Assembly: GCF_000300455.3 (NCBI RefSeq)
Contig: NZ_CP007215.2
Location: 1,922,001 to 1,986,000 of the forward strand
From: Kosakonia sacchari SP1
GTDB lineage: Bacteria; Pseudomonadota; Gammaproteobacteria; Enterobacterales; Enterobacteriaceae
Reading direction: 5' to 3'
DNA: 64,000 bases
The first letter of the stretch is position 1. Each line of letters begins with the position of its first letter. The notes under the pieces were generated by a model that did not search any database, was not told the DNA's origin, and worked only from the letters and a program-made list of their open reading frames with translations. Shown in pieces: positions 19,510 through 30,769 of the stretch. The position numbers and the translations under genes are program-made.

Positions 19510-20649
19510 ATGAAGGTTTGGCCTGTCAAACACAGCCCGTTACTGCGTCAGCCAGAGCGTTTTATCGCCCGTGATGAACTGAAAGCGTTGATCCGCAAGG
19601 TGACGCATAACCTGGTCAATATTCACGACAACACCGGCGAGTTTTTACTCCGTCTCGACGATGGGCGCGTGATTGATACCAAAGGCTGGGCTGGCTGGGA
19701 GTGGACGCACGGCGTGGGCCTGTACGGGATGTATCAGTATTACCGCCAGACCGGGGAAGAGGGCGTGCGCGAGGTGATTGATAACTGGTTCGCCGACCGT
19801 TTTGCCGAAGGCGCGACCACTAAAAACGTCAACACCATGGCACCGTTCCTGACGCTGGCGTATCGCTATGAAGAGACCGGCAATCCGTGCTATTTGCCAT
19901 GGCTGGAAAGCTGGGCTGAATGGGCGATGAACGAGATGCCGCGCACCGACTGCGGCGGGATGCAGCACATTACGCTGGCGGAGGAGAATCACCAGCAGAT
20001 GTGGGACGACACGCTGATGATGACCGTGCTGCCGCTGGCGAAAATCGGCAAATTGCTCAACCGCCCAGACTATGTGGAAGAGGCGGTGTATCAGTTTCTG
20101 TTGCATGTGCAGAACCTGATGGACAGGGAAACCGGGCTGTGGTTCCACGGCTGGAATTATGATGGTCACCATAACTTTGCCAACGCCCGCTGGGCGCGCG
20201 GTAATAGCTGGCTGACCATTGTTATCCCGGATTTCCTTGAGCTTGTCGATCTGCCGGAAAACAATGCGGTGCGCCGTTATCTGGTCCAGGTGTTGAATGC
20301 ACAAGTCGCCGCGCTGGCGAAGTGTCAGCATGAAAGCGGGTTATGGCATACGCTGCTCGACGATCCGGATTCTTATCTGGAAGCCTCGGCAACCGCCGGG
20401 TTTGCTTATGGCATTCTGAAAGCGCTGCGTAAGCGTTATATCAGCACCGATTACACGGACGTGGCAGAGAAAGCGGTGAAAGCGATTGTGGGTCATATCT
20501 CGCCGGAAGGAGAGTTGTTGCAGGTGTCGTTTGGTACCGGTATGGGCAGTAATCTGGAATTTTACCGCCAGATCCCGCTGACCTCAATGCCATATGGCCA
20601 GGCGATGGCGATGCTCTGTTTGACGGAGTATCTGCGCAAATATTTCTGA
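19510..20649 (+). CDS. rhiN: Unsaturated rhamnogalacturonyl hydrolase (GH105), RhiN
   Basis: A 379-aa cytoplasmic enzyme of glycoside hydrolase family 105 (YteR/RhiN). It would remove the unsaturated galacturonyl residue from rhamnogalacturonan lyase products, giving a keto-deoxy-uronate plus rhamnose-containing sugar. Family motifs in order: EWTHGVGLYG, MWDDTLMM (its Asp corresponds to the catalytic acid/base in YteR) and ARWARGNSW. There is no signal peptide, consistent with imported oligomers from the adjacent permease. It is the second gene of a two-gene operon ending in a strong terminator. Confidence 0.88.
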   Translation: MKVWPVKHSPLLRQPERFIARDELKALIRKVTHNLVNIHDNTGEFLLRLDDGRVIDTKGWAGWEWTHGVGLYGMYQYYRQTGEEGVREVIDNWFADRFAEGATTKNVNTMAPFLTLAYRYEETGNPCYLPWLESWAEWAMNEMPRTDCGGMQHITLAEENHQQMWDDTLMMTVLPLAKIGKLLNRPDYVEEAVYQFLLHVQNLMDRETGLWFHGWNYDGHHNFANARWARGNSWLTIVIPDFLELVDLPENNAVRRYLVQVLNAQVAALAKCQHESGLWHTLLDDPDSYLEASATAGFAYGILKALRKRYISTDYTDVAEKAVKAIVGHISPEGELLQVSFGTGMGSNLEFYRQIPLTSMPYGQAMAMLCLTEYLRKYF

Positions 20650-20662
20650 GCGGCGATAAAAG

Positions 20663-20689
20663 AAAAACCCCGGTTAACCGGGGTTTTTT
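20663..20689 (+). terminator. Terminator of the rhiTN operon
   Basis: A perfect palindromic stem (AAAAACCCCGG with CCGGGGTTTTT, TTAA loop) followed by T's, 14 bp after rhiN. Confidence 0.9.
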
Positions 20690-20752
20690 ATCCTTGCATG
20701 AACACCACCTCCTATGGAGGTGGTCAGCAACAAGTTGGCTCTGCCAATAATG

Positions 20753-20814
20753 CTACTCATGGGAAAATCCGAATCCGTTATCCCCATAACTGATAAGGAT
20801 TTAACCATGAGTAG
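20753..20814 (+). promoter_or_regulatory. 5'-UTR hairpin covering the tnpA ribosome site and start codon
   Basis: CTACTCATGG (20753-20762) is perfectly complementary to CCATGAGTAG (20805-20814), which contains the tnpA start codon. Inside it, AATCCGTTATC (20772-20782) pairs with GATAAGGATT (20792-20801), which contains the ribosome site. The mRNA would thus hide its own translation start, as known for IS200 itself, keeping transposase scarce. Confidence 0.75.
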
Positions 20815-21244
20815 ATTCCAGAGAGCATCTCATGTGCTCTGGTGTTGTCAATATCATATCGTTTGGACACCCAAGTACCGATTTCGCATCCTGAGGAACA
20901 ATGTTGGCAAAGAGGTCTATAAACAGATAAGGATCTCAAGTGAACAGCTCGGGATAGAAGTGGTGGAGCTGAATGTCCAGATAGATCATGTTCATTTGCT
21001 GGTAAAAGTGCCACCACGGCTTTCAATTTCCCATGTAATAGGTCACTTAAAGGGTAAAACAGCCCTTCGATTGTTCAGTAAATTTCCTTATCTACGGAAG
21101 AATAAGTTGTGGGGCAATCACTTCTGGGCACGGGGTTACTGCGTGGATACCGTAGGTATAAACGAAGAAATGATAAGAAAGTACGTGAAGTACCAGGAAA
21201 AGCATGAAGTTGAAGAGAGCCAACTTCCACTAAAAGAGGTGTGA
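20807..21244 (+). CDS. tnpA: IS200-type transposase TnpA (HUH/Y1)
   Basis: A 145-aa Y1 transposase that cuts and rejoins single-stranded element ends recognised as hairpins. The HUH motif is in DHVHLLV and the nucleophilic tyrosine is in IRKYVKYQ near the C-terminus; SHVIGHLKGKTA and LWGNHFWARGY are typical of the family. The start MSRFQRASH was chosen because it matches IS200 transposases and has AAGGA seven bases upstream; an upstream in-frame ATG at 20714 would read through the end hairpin. Full length, no frameshift. Lower G+C than the neighbouring genes. Confidence 0.9.
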   Translation: MSRFQRASHVLWCCQYHIVWTPKYRFRILRNNVGKEVYKQIRISSEQLGIEVVELNVQIDHVHLLVKVPPRLSISHVIGHLKGKTALRLFSKFPYLRKNKLWGNHFWARGYCVDTVGINEEMIRKYVKYQEKHEVEESQLPLKEV

Positions 21245-21343
21245 AGGGAAGGCTCTCAGAGTCTGGACTTAGTACGCCCCTATGGGGCGCTATCAATGCC
21301 ACCTGCTATGCAGGTGGTTTTTTACGGCTAAAAACGGAGGCGA

Positions 21344-23077
21344 TTACATACGCTCAACGGTTTCAATACCCAGCGTATCCAGACCGAGTTTCAGCGTTTT
21401 TGCCGTAAGCAGTGCCAGTTTCAGTCGGCTTAAACGGGTTTCATCGTTTTCGGCGCTGAGGATCGGACAGTGCTCGTAGAAGCCAGAGAACAGACCCGCC
21501 AGATCGTACAGATAGGCGCACATCACATGCGGCGTGCCTTCACGTGCAACGACGGTGAGCGTCTCTTCGAACTGCAACAGGCGCGCGGCCAACTGGGATT
21601 CACGCTCTTCGCCAATCACCACTGGTGCGTTTTCCAGCACGCTCTCTTCAATACCCGCTTTGCGGAATACGGAGAGTACGCGGGTGTAAGCGTACTGCAT
21701 GTACGGGGCAGTGTTGCCTTCAAAAGCCAGCATGTTATCCCAGTCAAAAACGTAATCGGTGGTGCGGTTTTTCGACAGATCCGCATATTTCACCGCGCCG
21801 ATACCGACCGCGTTGGCCAGTTTTTCCAGCTCGTCGGCAGACATATCCGGGTTCTTTTCTGCCACCAGTCGACGGGCGCGCTCCAGCGCTTCATCCAGCA
21901 GATCGGAAAGCTTCACTGTTCCGCCCGCGCGGGTTTTGAACGGCTTGCCGTCTTTGCCAAGCATCATGCCGAACATGTGGTGTTCCAGCGGCACGGAATC
22001 CGGCACATAACCGGCTTTGCGCACGATGGTCCAGGCCTGCATCAGGTGCTGATGCTGACGGGAGTCGATGTAGTAGAGCACGCGATCGGCATGCAGCGTT
22101 TCATAACGGTACTTCGCACAGGCGATGTCGGTTGTGGTGTACAGGTAGCCGCCATCCTTTTTCTGGATGATGACGCCCATCGGTTCGCCTTCTTTGTTTT
22201 TGTACTCATCCAGGAACACCACGGTCGCGCCTTCGCTCTCGACGGCCAGACCTTTGGCTTTCAGATCTTCAACGATGCCCGGTAACATCGGGTTATACAG
22301 GCTTTCGCCCATGACATCTTTACGGGTCAGCGTCACGTTCAGGCGTTCGTAGGTTTTCTGGTTCTGACTCATGGTGATATCGACCAGCTTGCGCCACATT
22401 TCACGGCAATATTCGTCGCCGCCTTGCAGCTTCACCACGTAAGCGCGTGCACGTTCAGCGAACGCCGCGTCTTCGTCGTAATGTTTTTTGGCTTCGCGGT
22501 AAAAACCTTCAAGATCGGCCAGCGCCATTTCACCGGCATTCTCTTGCTGCTGCAGCTCAAGGTAGGCAATCAACATGCCGAACTGGGTGCCCCAGTCGCC
22601 GACGTGGTTGGCGCGAATCACATTATGGCCGAGGAACTCCAGCGTACGAACCGACGCATCGCCAATGATGGTTGAGCGCAGGTGGCCGACGTGCATCTCT
22701 TTCGCCACGTTCGGCGCGGAGTAGTCGATAACCACGGTTTGCGGCTGCGGTGTTGTTACGCCCAGACGAGCGGATTTCAGCGCCGCATCTACCTGCGAGG
22801 CGAGAAATTCAGGCGCGAGGAAAATATTGATAAAGCCAGGACCGGCGATTTCAACTTTATTGGCAATCCCGTCAAGAGAAAGGTGAGACAGAACCTGCTC
22901 GGCCAGTTGTCGCGGCGCCATGCCCAGTTTTTTCGCCACTGCCATCACGCCGTTAGCCTGATAGTCGCCAAACTGAATTTTTGCTGACTGACGAACCTGC
23001 GCTTCACAATCGGCTGGCGCGCCTGCTGCAATCATGGCCTGACTGACTTTTTCTGAGAGAAGAGCCTGAATATTCAC
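21344..23077 (-). CDS. argS: Arginyl-tRNA synthetase
   Basis: A 577-aa class I aminoacyl-tRNA synthetase, the same length as E. coli ArgS. It charges tRNA-Arg with arginine. The HIGH-type motif is in [20 protein letters not shown], and the N-terminal Add-1 tRNA-recognition domain and the C-terminal DALR anticodon domain (ending LGIETVERM) are complete. The IS200 element lies 20 bp beyond its 3' end and leaves the gene untouched. Confidence 0.98.
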   Translation of the reverse strand: MNIQALLSEKVSQAMIAAGAPADCEAQVRQSAKIQFGDYQANGVMAVAKKLGMAPRQLAEQVLSHLSLDGIANKVEIAGPGFINIFLAPEFLASQVDAALKSARLGVTTPQPQTVVIDYSAPNVAKEMHVGHLRSTIIGDASVRTLEFLGHNVIRANHVGDWGTQFGMLIAYLELQQQENAGEMALADLEGFYREAKKHYDEDAAFAERARAYVVKLQGGDEYCREMWRKLVDITMSQNQKTYERLNVTLTRKDVMGESLYNPMLPGIVEDLKAKGLAVESEGATVVFLDEYKNKEGEPMGVIIQKKDGGYLYTTTDIACAKYRYETLHADRVLYYIDSRQHQHLMQAWTIVRKAGYVPDSVPLEHHMFGMMLGKDGKPFKTRAGGTVKLSDLLDEALERARRLVAEKNPDMSADELEKLANAVGIGAVKYADLSKNRTTDYVFDWDNMLAFEGNTAPYMQYAYTRVLSVFRKAGIEESVLENAPVVIGEERESQLAARLLQFEETLTVVAREGTPHVMCAYLYDLAGLFSGFYEHCPILSAENDETRLSRLKLALLTAKTLKLGLDTLGIETVERM

Positions 23078-23223
23078 CGGGATACCTTACTTTTAGGACA
23101 CCGCGTCGCTGAGGCGGCGTCCGGGTGTTTAATAAAGGCGGGAGTATACTGCAAATGCCCGGTGGCGTCAGCACTGCATAACACGGTAGATTATGCGCTT
23201 TGTTATGACTTGCGAGCACTGTT

Positions 23224-23784
23224 ATGCGTACCTGGCAAACCATCGAAGAGTTGCAGGATATCGTGGAAGATTTGCCACGGTTTACCCAAGATTTGCAAAA
23301 TTTAACTACCCGTCTGGGGCTGGATATTGCACCCTTAAATGCGGATCACATCTCGTTGCGCTGTCACCAGAACACCACGGCGGAGCGCTGGCGGCGTGGC
23401 TTTGAGCAATGCGGCGAACTGCTGTCGGAAAACATCATTAATGGTCGGCCGATTTGCCTGTTCAAACTGCGCGAGCCGGTGTGCGTCGCCCACTGGCAGT
23501 TTACGGTGATCGAGTTGCCATGGCCGGGTGAAAAGCGCTACTCGCACGAAGGGTGGGAGCATGTTGAAATCGTGCTTCCGGGCGATATCGCCACGCTCAA
23601 CGCGCGTGCGCTGGCGCTGCTGGCTGATGAGGGTTTAAGCCAGCCGGGTATTTCGGTGAAAACCAGTTCACCAAAAGGCGAACGTGAACGGCTGCCCAAT
23701 CCTACGCTGGCGGTGACGGATGGCAAAGTCACCGTGAAGTTTCATCCGTGGACCATTGAAGAGATTGTCGCGAGCGAGCAGTGA
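23224..23784 (+). CDS. yecM: YecM family protein (vicinal-oxygen-chelate fold), function unknown
   Basis: A 186-aa cytoplasmic protein (E. coli YecM 188 aa) with a fold related to the glyoxalase/VOC superfamily. Recognisable stretches are ADHISLRCHQNTTAERWRRG and WEHVEIVLPGD, containing histidines and glutamates that suggest a metal site. It is divergent from argS across 146 bp and precedes cutC, the E. coli order. No enzymatic role is established. Confidence 0.93.
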   Translation: MRTWQTIEELQDIVEDLPRFTQDLQNLTTRLGLDIAPLNADHISLRCHQNTTAERWRRGFEQCGELLSENIINGRPICLFKLREPVCVAHWQFTVIELPWPGEKRYSHEGWEHVEIVLPGDIATLNARALALLADEGLSQPGISVKTSSPKGERERLPNPTLAVTDGKVTVKFHPWTIEEIVASEQ

Positions 23785-23840
23785 AACGAACGGGCGACAG
23801 CGCTTGTGAAAACAAGCCATGCTGAACCGAGGGAGATGAA

Positions 23841-24584
23841 ATGACCTTACTGGAAATCTGTTGTTATGGCGTCGATGACGCGGTGATTGCTGAGCAATAT
23901 GGCGCCGATCGTATTGAGTTTTGCGCCGCGCCGAAAGAGGGCGGATTAACCCCTTCCTTTGGCGCGTTAAAAGCGATTCGCCAGGCGGTGACCATTCCCG
24001 TACACCCGATCGTGCGCCCGCGCGGTGGGGATTTTTGCTACCGGGGCGATGAGTTTGCCTCCATGCTGAGCGATATTGCGATGCTCCGTGATCTGGGTTT
24101 CCCCGGGCTGGTCACCGGCGTGCTGACGGAAGAGGGCGATGTCGATATTGTGCGCATGCGGGAAATTATGCAGGCCGCACAGGGGATGGCGGTAACTTTT
24201 CATCGCGCGTTCGATATGTGTGCCAACCCACTTCAGGTGTTTGATAATTTAGCGGAATTAGGCATCGCACGTATTCTCACATCCGGTCAGCAGCCGTCGG
24301 CAGCAAAAGGACTTTCATTAATCACGGAACTAAATGCCCGGTCTGGTGTTCCAATCATTATGGCCGGCGCAGGGGTGCGTCCGGATAATCTTGAAACCTT
24401 TCTCCATGCGGGTATCAAAGAGGTGCATAGCTCGGCAGGCCGCTGGACAGCGTCGCCGATGCGCTATCGCAATCCAGGATTATCGATGTCGTCAGATGCC
24501 AGTGCGGATGAATATGCCCGCTACGGTGTGGATGGCGATGCGGTGGCGGTGATGAAAGAGATGATTTTGCACCATCGCCCGTAA
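23841..24584 (+). CDS. cutC: CutC family TIM-barrel protein
   Basis: A 247-aa cytoplasmic protein (E. coli 248 aa) of the CutC family, TIM-barrel fold, with [16 protein letters not shown] at the N-terminus and the family signature VHSSAGRW near residue 200. It was named for copper tolerance, but the E. coli phenotype has been attributed to the sRNA MicL encoded in its 3' part; both are conserved here. ATG preceded by GAGGGAGATGAA. It follows yecM by 56 bp. Confidence 0.95.
   Translation: MTLLEICCYGVDDAVIAEQYGADRIEFCAAPKEGGLTPSFGALKAIRQAVTIPVHPIVRPRGGDFCYRGDEFASMLSDIAMLRDLGFPGLVTGVLTEEGDVDIVRMREIMQAAQGMAVTFHRAFDMCANPLQVFDNLAELGIARILTSGQQPSAAKGLSLITELNARSGVPIIMAGAGVRPDNLETFLHAGIKEVHSSAGRWTASPMRYRNPGLSMSSDASADEYARYGVDGDAVAVMKEMILHHRP
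24326..24354 (+). promoter_or_regulatory. Candidate sigma-E promoter of MicL inside cutC
   Basis: GGAACT at 24326-24331 (-35) and TCCAA at 24350-24354 (-10) fit the sigma-E pattern with about 17 bases after the seven-base -35 element. A start about six bases downstream gives a transcript of roughly 305 nt to the terminator, close to the length reported for E. coli MicL. Confidence 0.6.
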
Positions 24585-24664
24585 CAGTTTTTACCGCGCA
24601 TCATGTCGCCCAATATGATGCTTGCTTGTACCAGGCCCCTGCCATTAACAGGGGCCTTTTTTTG
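24358..24664 (+). ncRNA. micL: MicL sRNA (with processed 3' form MicL-S)
   Basis: In E. coli MicL is made from a sigma-E promoter within cutC and is processed to an ~80-nt species from the cutC 3' UTR that represses lpp. Here a matching promoter lies inside cutC and the 3' UTR plus terminator is 80 nt (24585-24664). The UTR contains CGCCCA (24608-24613) and GTACCAG (24628-24634), which in that order are complementary to adjacent bases of the early lpp coding region as I remember it. A hairpin (CATCAT/ATGATG) brings the two blocks together. Ends are estimated. Confidence 0.68.
24634..24664 (+). terminator. Terminator of cutC and MicL
   Basis: Stem GGCCCCTG / CAGGGGCC with a seven-base loop and a run of seven T's, typical of an Hfq-dependent sRNA end. 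Confidence 0.9.
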
Positions 24665-24701
24665 TCTGTAGAAACCCCCTCGTCAGGCTGGGGGCAGCGA
24701 C

Positions 24702-26449
<1,748 letters not shown>

Positions 26450-26845
26450 CTAATGCAGGGAGAAAACCAACTCCCAGGGCATGTACCACAGATTTGCCAG
26501 CACCATCAGCAGCAGGGAACAAAAGGTTGCGCCCATACCGGAACGACGCCAGCGGATCAGACGGTGGTGAAAGCCGTAATAATGCATCAGGCGACCGGCG
26601 ATCAGCAGCAGCCCACAAACATGCACTAACCACGTTTGTGCACCGTCCATCTCCATAAAAAGCAGCAAAATAAGGGCGACGGGAATGTACTCGACCGCAT
26701 TGCCGTGAATGCGTATCGCACTTTGCAGCTCGCTGAACCCGCCGTCGCCGTAGCTAACACGGTATTGCGTGCGCAGGCGAATAACGTCAAAAGAAAATTT
26801 TATGAGTAACAATGCACCCAGCACGGCGTAAAGCGCGCTAACCAT
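26450..26845 (-). CDS. yecN: MAPEG-family inner-membrane protein YecN
   Basis: A 131-aa protein with about four membrane helices, of the MAPEG (eicosanoid/glutathione metabolism) family. The motifs RIHGNAVEYIPVALILL and RLMHYYGFH are characteristic. It is the same length as E. coli YecN and in the same position, 39 bp upstream of cmoA. Its substrate in bacteria is not known. Confidence 0.93.
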   Translation of the reverse strand: MVSALYAVLGALLLIKFSFDVIRLRTQYRVSYGDGGFSELQSAIRIHGNAVEYIPVALILLLFMEMDGAQTWLVHVCGLLLIAGRLMHYYGFHHRLIRWRRSGMGATFCSLLLMVLANLWYMPWELVFSLH

Positions 26846-26897
26846 ACTAACTCCCTTTAAGGCTCTGGTGACCGCTTAACAATGATAGGTGGTTCGT

Positions 26898-27716
26898 TCA
26901 GAAAAGAGAAGATTGCAGCGGAAGAGAAGGGGCGTCGCCAACGCTCGGGATGGCGGTCTGCAAACCCTGCCACAGGGTTTCTACCAGTTCCGGTGCCTGG
27001 GCGATATCCGGCGTGTGCAAAAACAAATAGGGGGTGGTGGTCTGCTCCCATAACGGGAGTTTTTGCAGCCATACGGCAAACAGCTGACGATTTTGTTCCA
27101 TATTGTCGCTGCCGATAAAACGCACCATTGGATGACCGGCGGTAATCAGCGCATGTACCGGTACTTTCGGCTTTTTGCGCTGCGCTTCGATGATCGCTTC
27201 ATTGTGGGGAATGGCGCTATGCACCGGTCGGCTATCAAGGATCACCCGGTTCACGCCGCGTGCATGTAAGCCCTGATTGAGCACTTTTTCCTCTTCGCCT
27301 TTAGCGAAAAACGTTGGGTGGCGCACTTCAGCGCCATAGGTGAAACCTACAGGCAGCGCGTCCAGAAATGCCCACAACGCGGGGAGATCGCGCGGGCCAA
27401 AGGTTGCCGGAAGCTGTAACCAGTACTGGCCTATCCGGTTGGCAAGCGGCGACATTCGTTGAAAAAACTCGTCTGTCAGATCGCGGCAGTTACGCAGCGC
27501 CGCCTGATGCGAAATGGTGGCGGGGAATTTAAAGCAGAAGCGGAAATCATCGGTGGTTTGTTCGCGCCAGCGCGCCACGATCTCAGCTTTTGGCAGCGCG
27601 TAAAGCGTGGTGTTGCCTTCGACGCAATTAAAGTGACGGGCGTACTCTTCGAGGCTGGTAATGCCAAGGCGCACCCATTTAGGGTGCGACCATTGCGGCA
27701 AGCCGACATACATCAT
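26898..27716 (-). CDS. yecE: DUF72 family protein YecE
   Basis: A 272-aa TIM-barrel protein of the DUF72 family, the same length as in E. coli. Conserved features include the N-terminal [20 protein letters not shown] and EVRHPTFF. No biochemical role is firmly established. Its ATG overlaps the yecD stop by 4 bp, so it is the second gene of a coupled pair. Confidence 0.93.
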   Translation of the reverse strand: MMYVGLPQWSHPKWVRLGITSLEEYARHFNCVEGNTTLYALPKAEIVARWREQTTDDFRFCFKFPATISHQAALRNCRDLTDEFFQRMSPLANRIGQYWLQLPATFGPRDLPALWAFLDALPVGFTYGAEVRHPTFFAKGEEEKVLNQGLHARGVNRVILDSRPVHSAIPHNEAIIEAQRKKPKVPVHALITAGHPMVRFIGSDNMEQNRQLFAVWLQKLPLWEQTTTPYLFLHTPDIAQAPELVETLWQGLQTAIPSVGDAPSLPLQSSLF

Positions 27717-28279
27717 AACGCGCTGAGGATCTCGTCCGTGGTGCGAACACGGCTAATGCGCGGGAAGATATATTTCAGGCTACCCTGATGTTGCTCGTTG
27801 CTGCCAGCGCTGCAAGCATCTTCTGCAATCACCAGCGAAAAACCCAATTCCCAGGCGTTGCGCGCGGTGGATTCCACGCCGATATTGGTGGAAATGCCGC
27901 ACAGCACAATGGTGTCAATGCCGCGGCGGCGCAGTTGTAACTCAAGATCGGTACCGTAGAACGCGCCCCACTGGCGTTTGGTCACTTCAATATCGCTCGC
28001 TTTTTTACCCAGTGCCTGCGGGTAAACCCACCAGTTTTCTGGCAGGGTATGACCGCCTGTTGCCGCGTCAACCGGCTGTTTCAGCGCTTCGGCGAAACCC
28101 TCTGACCAGCCAACGCGCACGAATACTACCGGCGAACCGTTGGCACGAAATTTCTCCGCAAGTTTTGCAGCGCGTTGAACCACGTCCTGCGCTGTGTGCG
28201 GGCCACCGGCGAAAGGTAAAATGCCTTCCTGTAAATCGATCACTACCAGTGCGGTTTTCTCAGCATTGAGTTCCAGCAT
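27713..28279 (-). CDS. yecD: Isochorismatase-like hydrolase YecD
   Basis: A 188-aa protein of the isochorismatase-like superfamily. The Asp of VVIDLQEG and the Lys of VTKRQWGAF are in place, but the nucleophile position has Gly ([12 protein letters not shown]) where cysteine hydrolases such as nicotinamidase have Cys. That is the situation in true isochorismatases, so a cysteine amidase mechanism is unlikely. Substrate unknown. It is divergent from aspS and coupled to yecE. Confidence 0.92.
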   Translation of the reverse strand: MLELNAEKTALVVIDLQEGILPFAGGPHTAQDVVQRAAKLAEKFRANGSPVVFVRVGWSEGFAEALKQPVDAATGGHTLPENWWVYPQALGKKASDIEVTKRQWGAFYGTDLELQLRRRGIDTIVLCGISTNIGVESTARNAWELGFSLVIAEDACSAGSNEQHQGSLKYIFPRISRVRTTDEILSAL

Positions 28280-28415
28280 AATAACTCCTGAAAAATGAAT
28301 GACGTCGGCGGATACCTTACGCGTTATGTAGCTGCGGACGGTTTACAAATTTTGTTAAATTTTGTGAGAATGCGCAATAAGCGCGCAGCAAACGCGCGTA
28401 CAGTCGGTCGCGGGC

Positions 28416-28444
28416 TTATCGTCAGTCAGAATTTCCAGTATAAT
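28416..28444 (+). promoter_or_regulatory. Probable sigma-70 promoter of aspS
   Basis: A perfect TATAAT at 28439-28444 lies 17 bases after TTATCG, a weak -35 element, and 101 bp before the aspS start. The rest of the 266-bp yecD-aspS gap holds no gene. Confidence 0.6.
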
Positions 28445-28545
28445 AGCCCCCTTTTTTCATCCAGTTGTGACATACGAAAATAGCTGCCACCAGAGTGCCT
28501 GCCCCGCAGGCGGCGGGTCGCGCGCAGCTAATTAAGGGATATCTC

Positions 28546-30324
28546 ATGCGTACAGTATATTGCGGGCAGCTCAATCAGTCCCATGTGGGACAGCAAGTAA
28601 CGCTTTGTGGGTGGGTCAATCGTCGTCGTGACCTCGGTAGCCTTATCTTTATTGATATGCGCGATCGTGAAGGCATCGTGCAGGTGTTTTTCGACCCGGA
28701 CCGTCAGGATGCGTTCCAGCTCGCCTCTGAACTGCGTAATGAGTTCTGCATTCAGATTACCGGTACCGTGCGTGCGCGCGACGGCAAAAACGTCAACAAA
28801 GATATGGCAACCGGTGAAGTTGAAGTGTTTGCCACCGAGCTGAATATTATCAACCGTTCCGACGTGTTGCCGCTGGACTCTAACCACGTCAATACCGAAG
28901 AAGCGCGTCTGAAATACCGCTACCTCGATCTGCGCCGCCCGGAAATGGCCCAGCGCCTGAAAACCCGCGCAAAGATCACCAGCTTCGTGCGTCGCTTTAT
29001 GGATGATCACGGTTTCCTCGATATTGAAACCCCGATGCTGACCAAAGCAACGCCGGAAGGGGCGCGTGACTACCTCGTGCCCTCGCGCGTGCATAAAGGC
29101 AAATTCTACGCGCTGCCGCAATCTCCGCAGCTGTTCAAACAGCTGCTGATGATGTCCGGCTTCGACCGTTACTATCAGATCGTCAAATGTTTCCGTGACG
29201 AAGACCTGCGTGCTGACCGTCAGCCGGAATTCACCCAGATCGATGTGGAAACCTCCTTTATGACCGCGCCGCAGGTGCGAGAAGTAATGGAAGCGCTGGT
29301 ACGCGAACTGTGGCAGGAAATTCGTGGTGTGGATCTGGGCGACTTCCCGATTATGACCTTCGCCGAAGCCGAGCGCCGTTACGGTTCTGATAAACCTGAT
29401 TTGCGTAACCCGATGGAGCTGGTAGACGTTGCCGACTTGCTGAAAGCCGTCGAGTTTAAAGTCTTCTCCGGCCCGGCAAACGACCCGAAAGGCCGCGTTG
29501 CTGCGCTGCGTGTGCCAGGTGGCGCACAACTTAGCCGTAAACAGATTGACGACTACGGCAAGTTTATCGAAATCTACGGGGCGAAAGGCCTTGCTTATAT
29601 TAAGGTCAACGAAGCGGCAAAAGGACTGGAGGGGATCACCAGCCCGGTGGCGAAATTCCTGAACGCTGAAATTGTTGGCGCGATCCTTGAGCGCACGGGC
29701 GCGCAAGATGGCGACATGATTTTCTTCGGCGCGGACCACAAAAAAGTGGTTGCCGATGCGCTGGGTGCGCTGCGTCTGAAACTCGGTAAAGACCTGAACC
29801 TGACCGACGAAGCCAAATGGGCGCCGCTATGGGTGATCGACTTCCCGATGTTTGAAGATGACGGCGAAGGCGGTCTGACCGCGATGCACCACCCGTTCAC
29901 CTCGCCGAAAGATATGACCGCCGCCGAGCTGAAAGCGGCGCCGGAAGACGCTGTGGCTAACGCCTACGATATGGTGATTAACGGCTATGAAGTGGGCGGC
30001 GGTTCGGTGCGTATCCATAACGGCGAAATGCAGCAGACAGTGTTCGGCATTCTGGGTATCAATGAGCAGGAACAGCGTGAGAAGTTCGGCTTCCTGCTGG
30101 ATGCGCTGAAGTACGGTACGCCGCCGCACGCGGGCCTGGCATTTGGTCTGGATCGTCTGACCATGCTGCTGACCGGCACCGATAACATCCGTGACGTGAT
30201 TGCGTTCCCGAAAACCACAGCTGCGGCCTGTCTGCTGACGGAAGCGCCAAGTTTCGCCAACCCGGCGTCGCTGGCTGAGCTGGGTATTTCTGTCGTCAAA
30301 AAAGAGACGCCGGAGAATAAATAA
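28546..30324 (+). CDS. aspS: Aspartyl-tRNA synthetase
   Basis: A 592-aa class II synthetase (E. coli 590) that charges tRNA-Asp. Order of domains: N-terminal OB-fold anticodon-binding domain (1-~105), catalytic core with motif 2 region [18 protein letters not shown], the bacterial GAD insertion (~290-420) and motif 3 GLAFGLDRL near the C-terminus. The start MRTVYCGQL was chosen because AAGGGAT precedes it and it matches E. coli; a longer frame from 28495 runs through the leader. It is followed after one base by nudB. Confidence 0.98.
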   Translation: MRTVYCGQLNQSHVGQQVTLCGWVNRRRDLGSLIFIDMRDREGIVQVFFDPDRQDAFQLASELRNEFCIQITGTVRARDGKNVNKDMATGEVEVFATELNIINRSDVLPLDSNHVNTEEARLKYRYLDLRRPEMAQRLKTRAKITSFVRRFMDDHGFLDIETPMLTKATPEGARDYLVPSRVHKGKFYALPQSPQLFKQLLMMSGFDRYYQIVKCFRDEDLRADRQPEFTQIDVETSFMTAPQVREVMEALVRELWQEIRGVDLGDFPIMTFAEAERRYGSDKPDLRNPMELVDVADLLKAVEFKVFSGPANDPKGRVAALRVPGGAQLSRKQIDDYGKFIEIYGAKGLAYIKVNEAAKGLEGITSPVAKFLNAEIVGAILERTGAQDGDMIFFGADHKKVVADALGALRLKLGKDLNLTDEAKWAPLWVIDFPMFEDDGEGGLTAMHHPFTSPKDMTAAELKAAPEDAVANAYDMVINGYEVGGGSVRIHNGEMQQTVFGILGINEQEQREKFGFLLDALKYGTPPHAGLAFGLDRLTMLLTGTDNIRDVIAFPKTTAAACLLTEAPSFANPASLAELGISVVKKETPENK

Positions 30325-30325
30325 G

Positions 30326-30769
30326 ATGGCCTTTAAGCACCCTGTTTCTGTGCTGGTGGTGATTTACGCCGAGGACACGAAACGGGTGCTGATGTTGCAG
30401 CGACGCGACGATCCTGATTTCTGGCAGTCGGTGACCGGCAGTCTTGAAGCAGGAGAGGTAGCGTCGCAAGCCGCCATGCGTGAAGTAAAGGAAGAGGTCG
30501 AGATCGATATTGCTTTCGAGCAACTGACCTTAATCGACTGTCAGCGCACGGTGGAGTTTGAAATATTTAGTCATTTACGTCATCGCTATGCGCCGGGCGT
30601 TACGCACAATACCGAATCCTGGTTTTGTCTTGCGCTGCCCCATGAACGCCAGATTGTTTTTACTGAACATCTGGCGTACCGCTGGCTTGATGCCCCGGCA
30701 GCGGCGGCATTAACCAAGTCGTGGAGCAACCGGCAGGCGATTGAAGAATTTGTTATTAACGCCGACTAA
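30326..30769 (+). CDS. nudB: Dihydroneopterin triphosphate diphosphatase NudB
   Basis: A 147-aa Nudix hydrolase (E. coli 150 aa) that removes pyrophosphate from dihydroneopterin triphosphate in folate synthesis. The Nudix box is in GSLEAGEVASQAAMREVKEE. It starts one base after the aspS stop, so it is translationally coupled to aspS. Confidence 0.96.
   Translation: MAFKHPVSVLVVIYAEDTKRVLMLQRRDDPDFWQSVTGSLEAGEVASQAAMREVKEEVEIDIAFEQLTLIDCQRTVEFEIFSHLRHRYAPGVTHNTESWFCLALPHERQIVFTEHLAYRWLDAPAAAALTKSWSNRQAIEEFVINAD

Larger units (their letters stand above)
20702..21322 (+). mobile_element. IS200/IS605-family insertion sequence (IS200 group)
   Basis: An element of about 620 bp between the rhiTN terminator and argS. 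It has one transposase gene and imperfectly matching end hairpins with TAT loops: 20704-20724 on the left (CCACCTCC stem) and 21299-21317 on the right (CCACCTGC stem), plus a third hairpin CGCCCC-TAT-GGGGCG at 21275-21289. There are no inverted terminal repeats or target duplications, as expected for single-strand HUH transposition. Exact ends are approximate. No TnpB gene is present, which defines the IS200 group. It appears intact. Confidence 0.88.

Noticed and set aside
20704-20724. Left-end hairpin read as a second terminator of rhiTN
   Set aside because: There is no T-run, and it matches the right-end hairpin of the IS200 element; the true terminator is at 20663-20689.
28528-29739. 403-codon open frame opposite aspS
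   Set aside because: It is the antisense shadow of a highly conserved, GC-rich synthetase gene; it has no ribosome site and no recognisable protein features.
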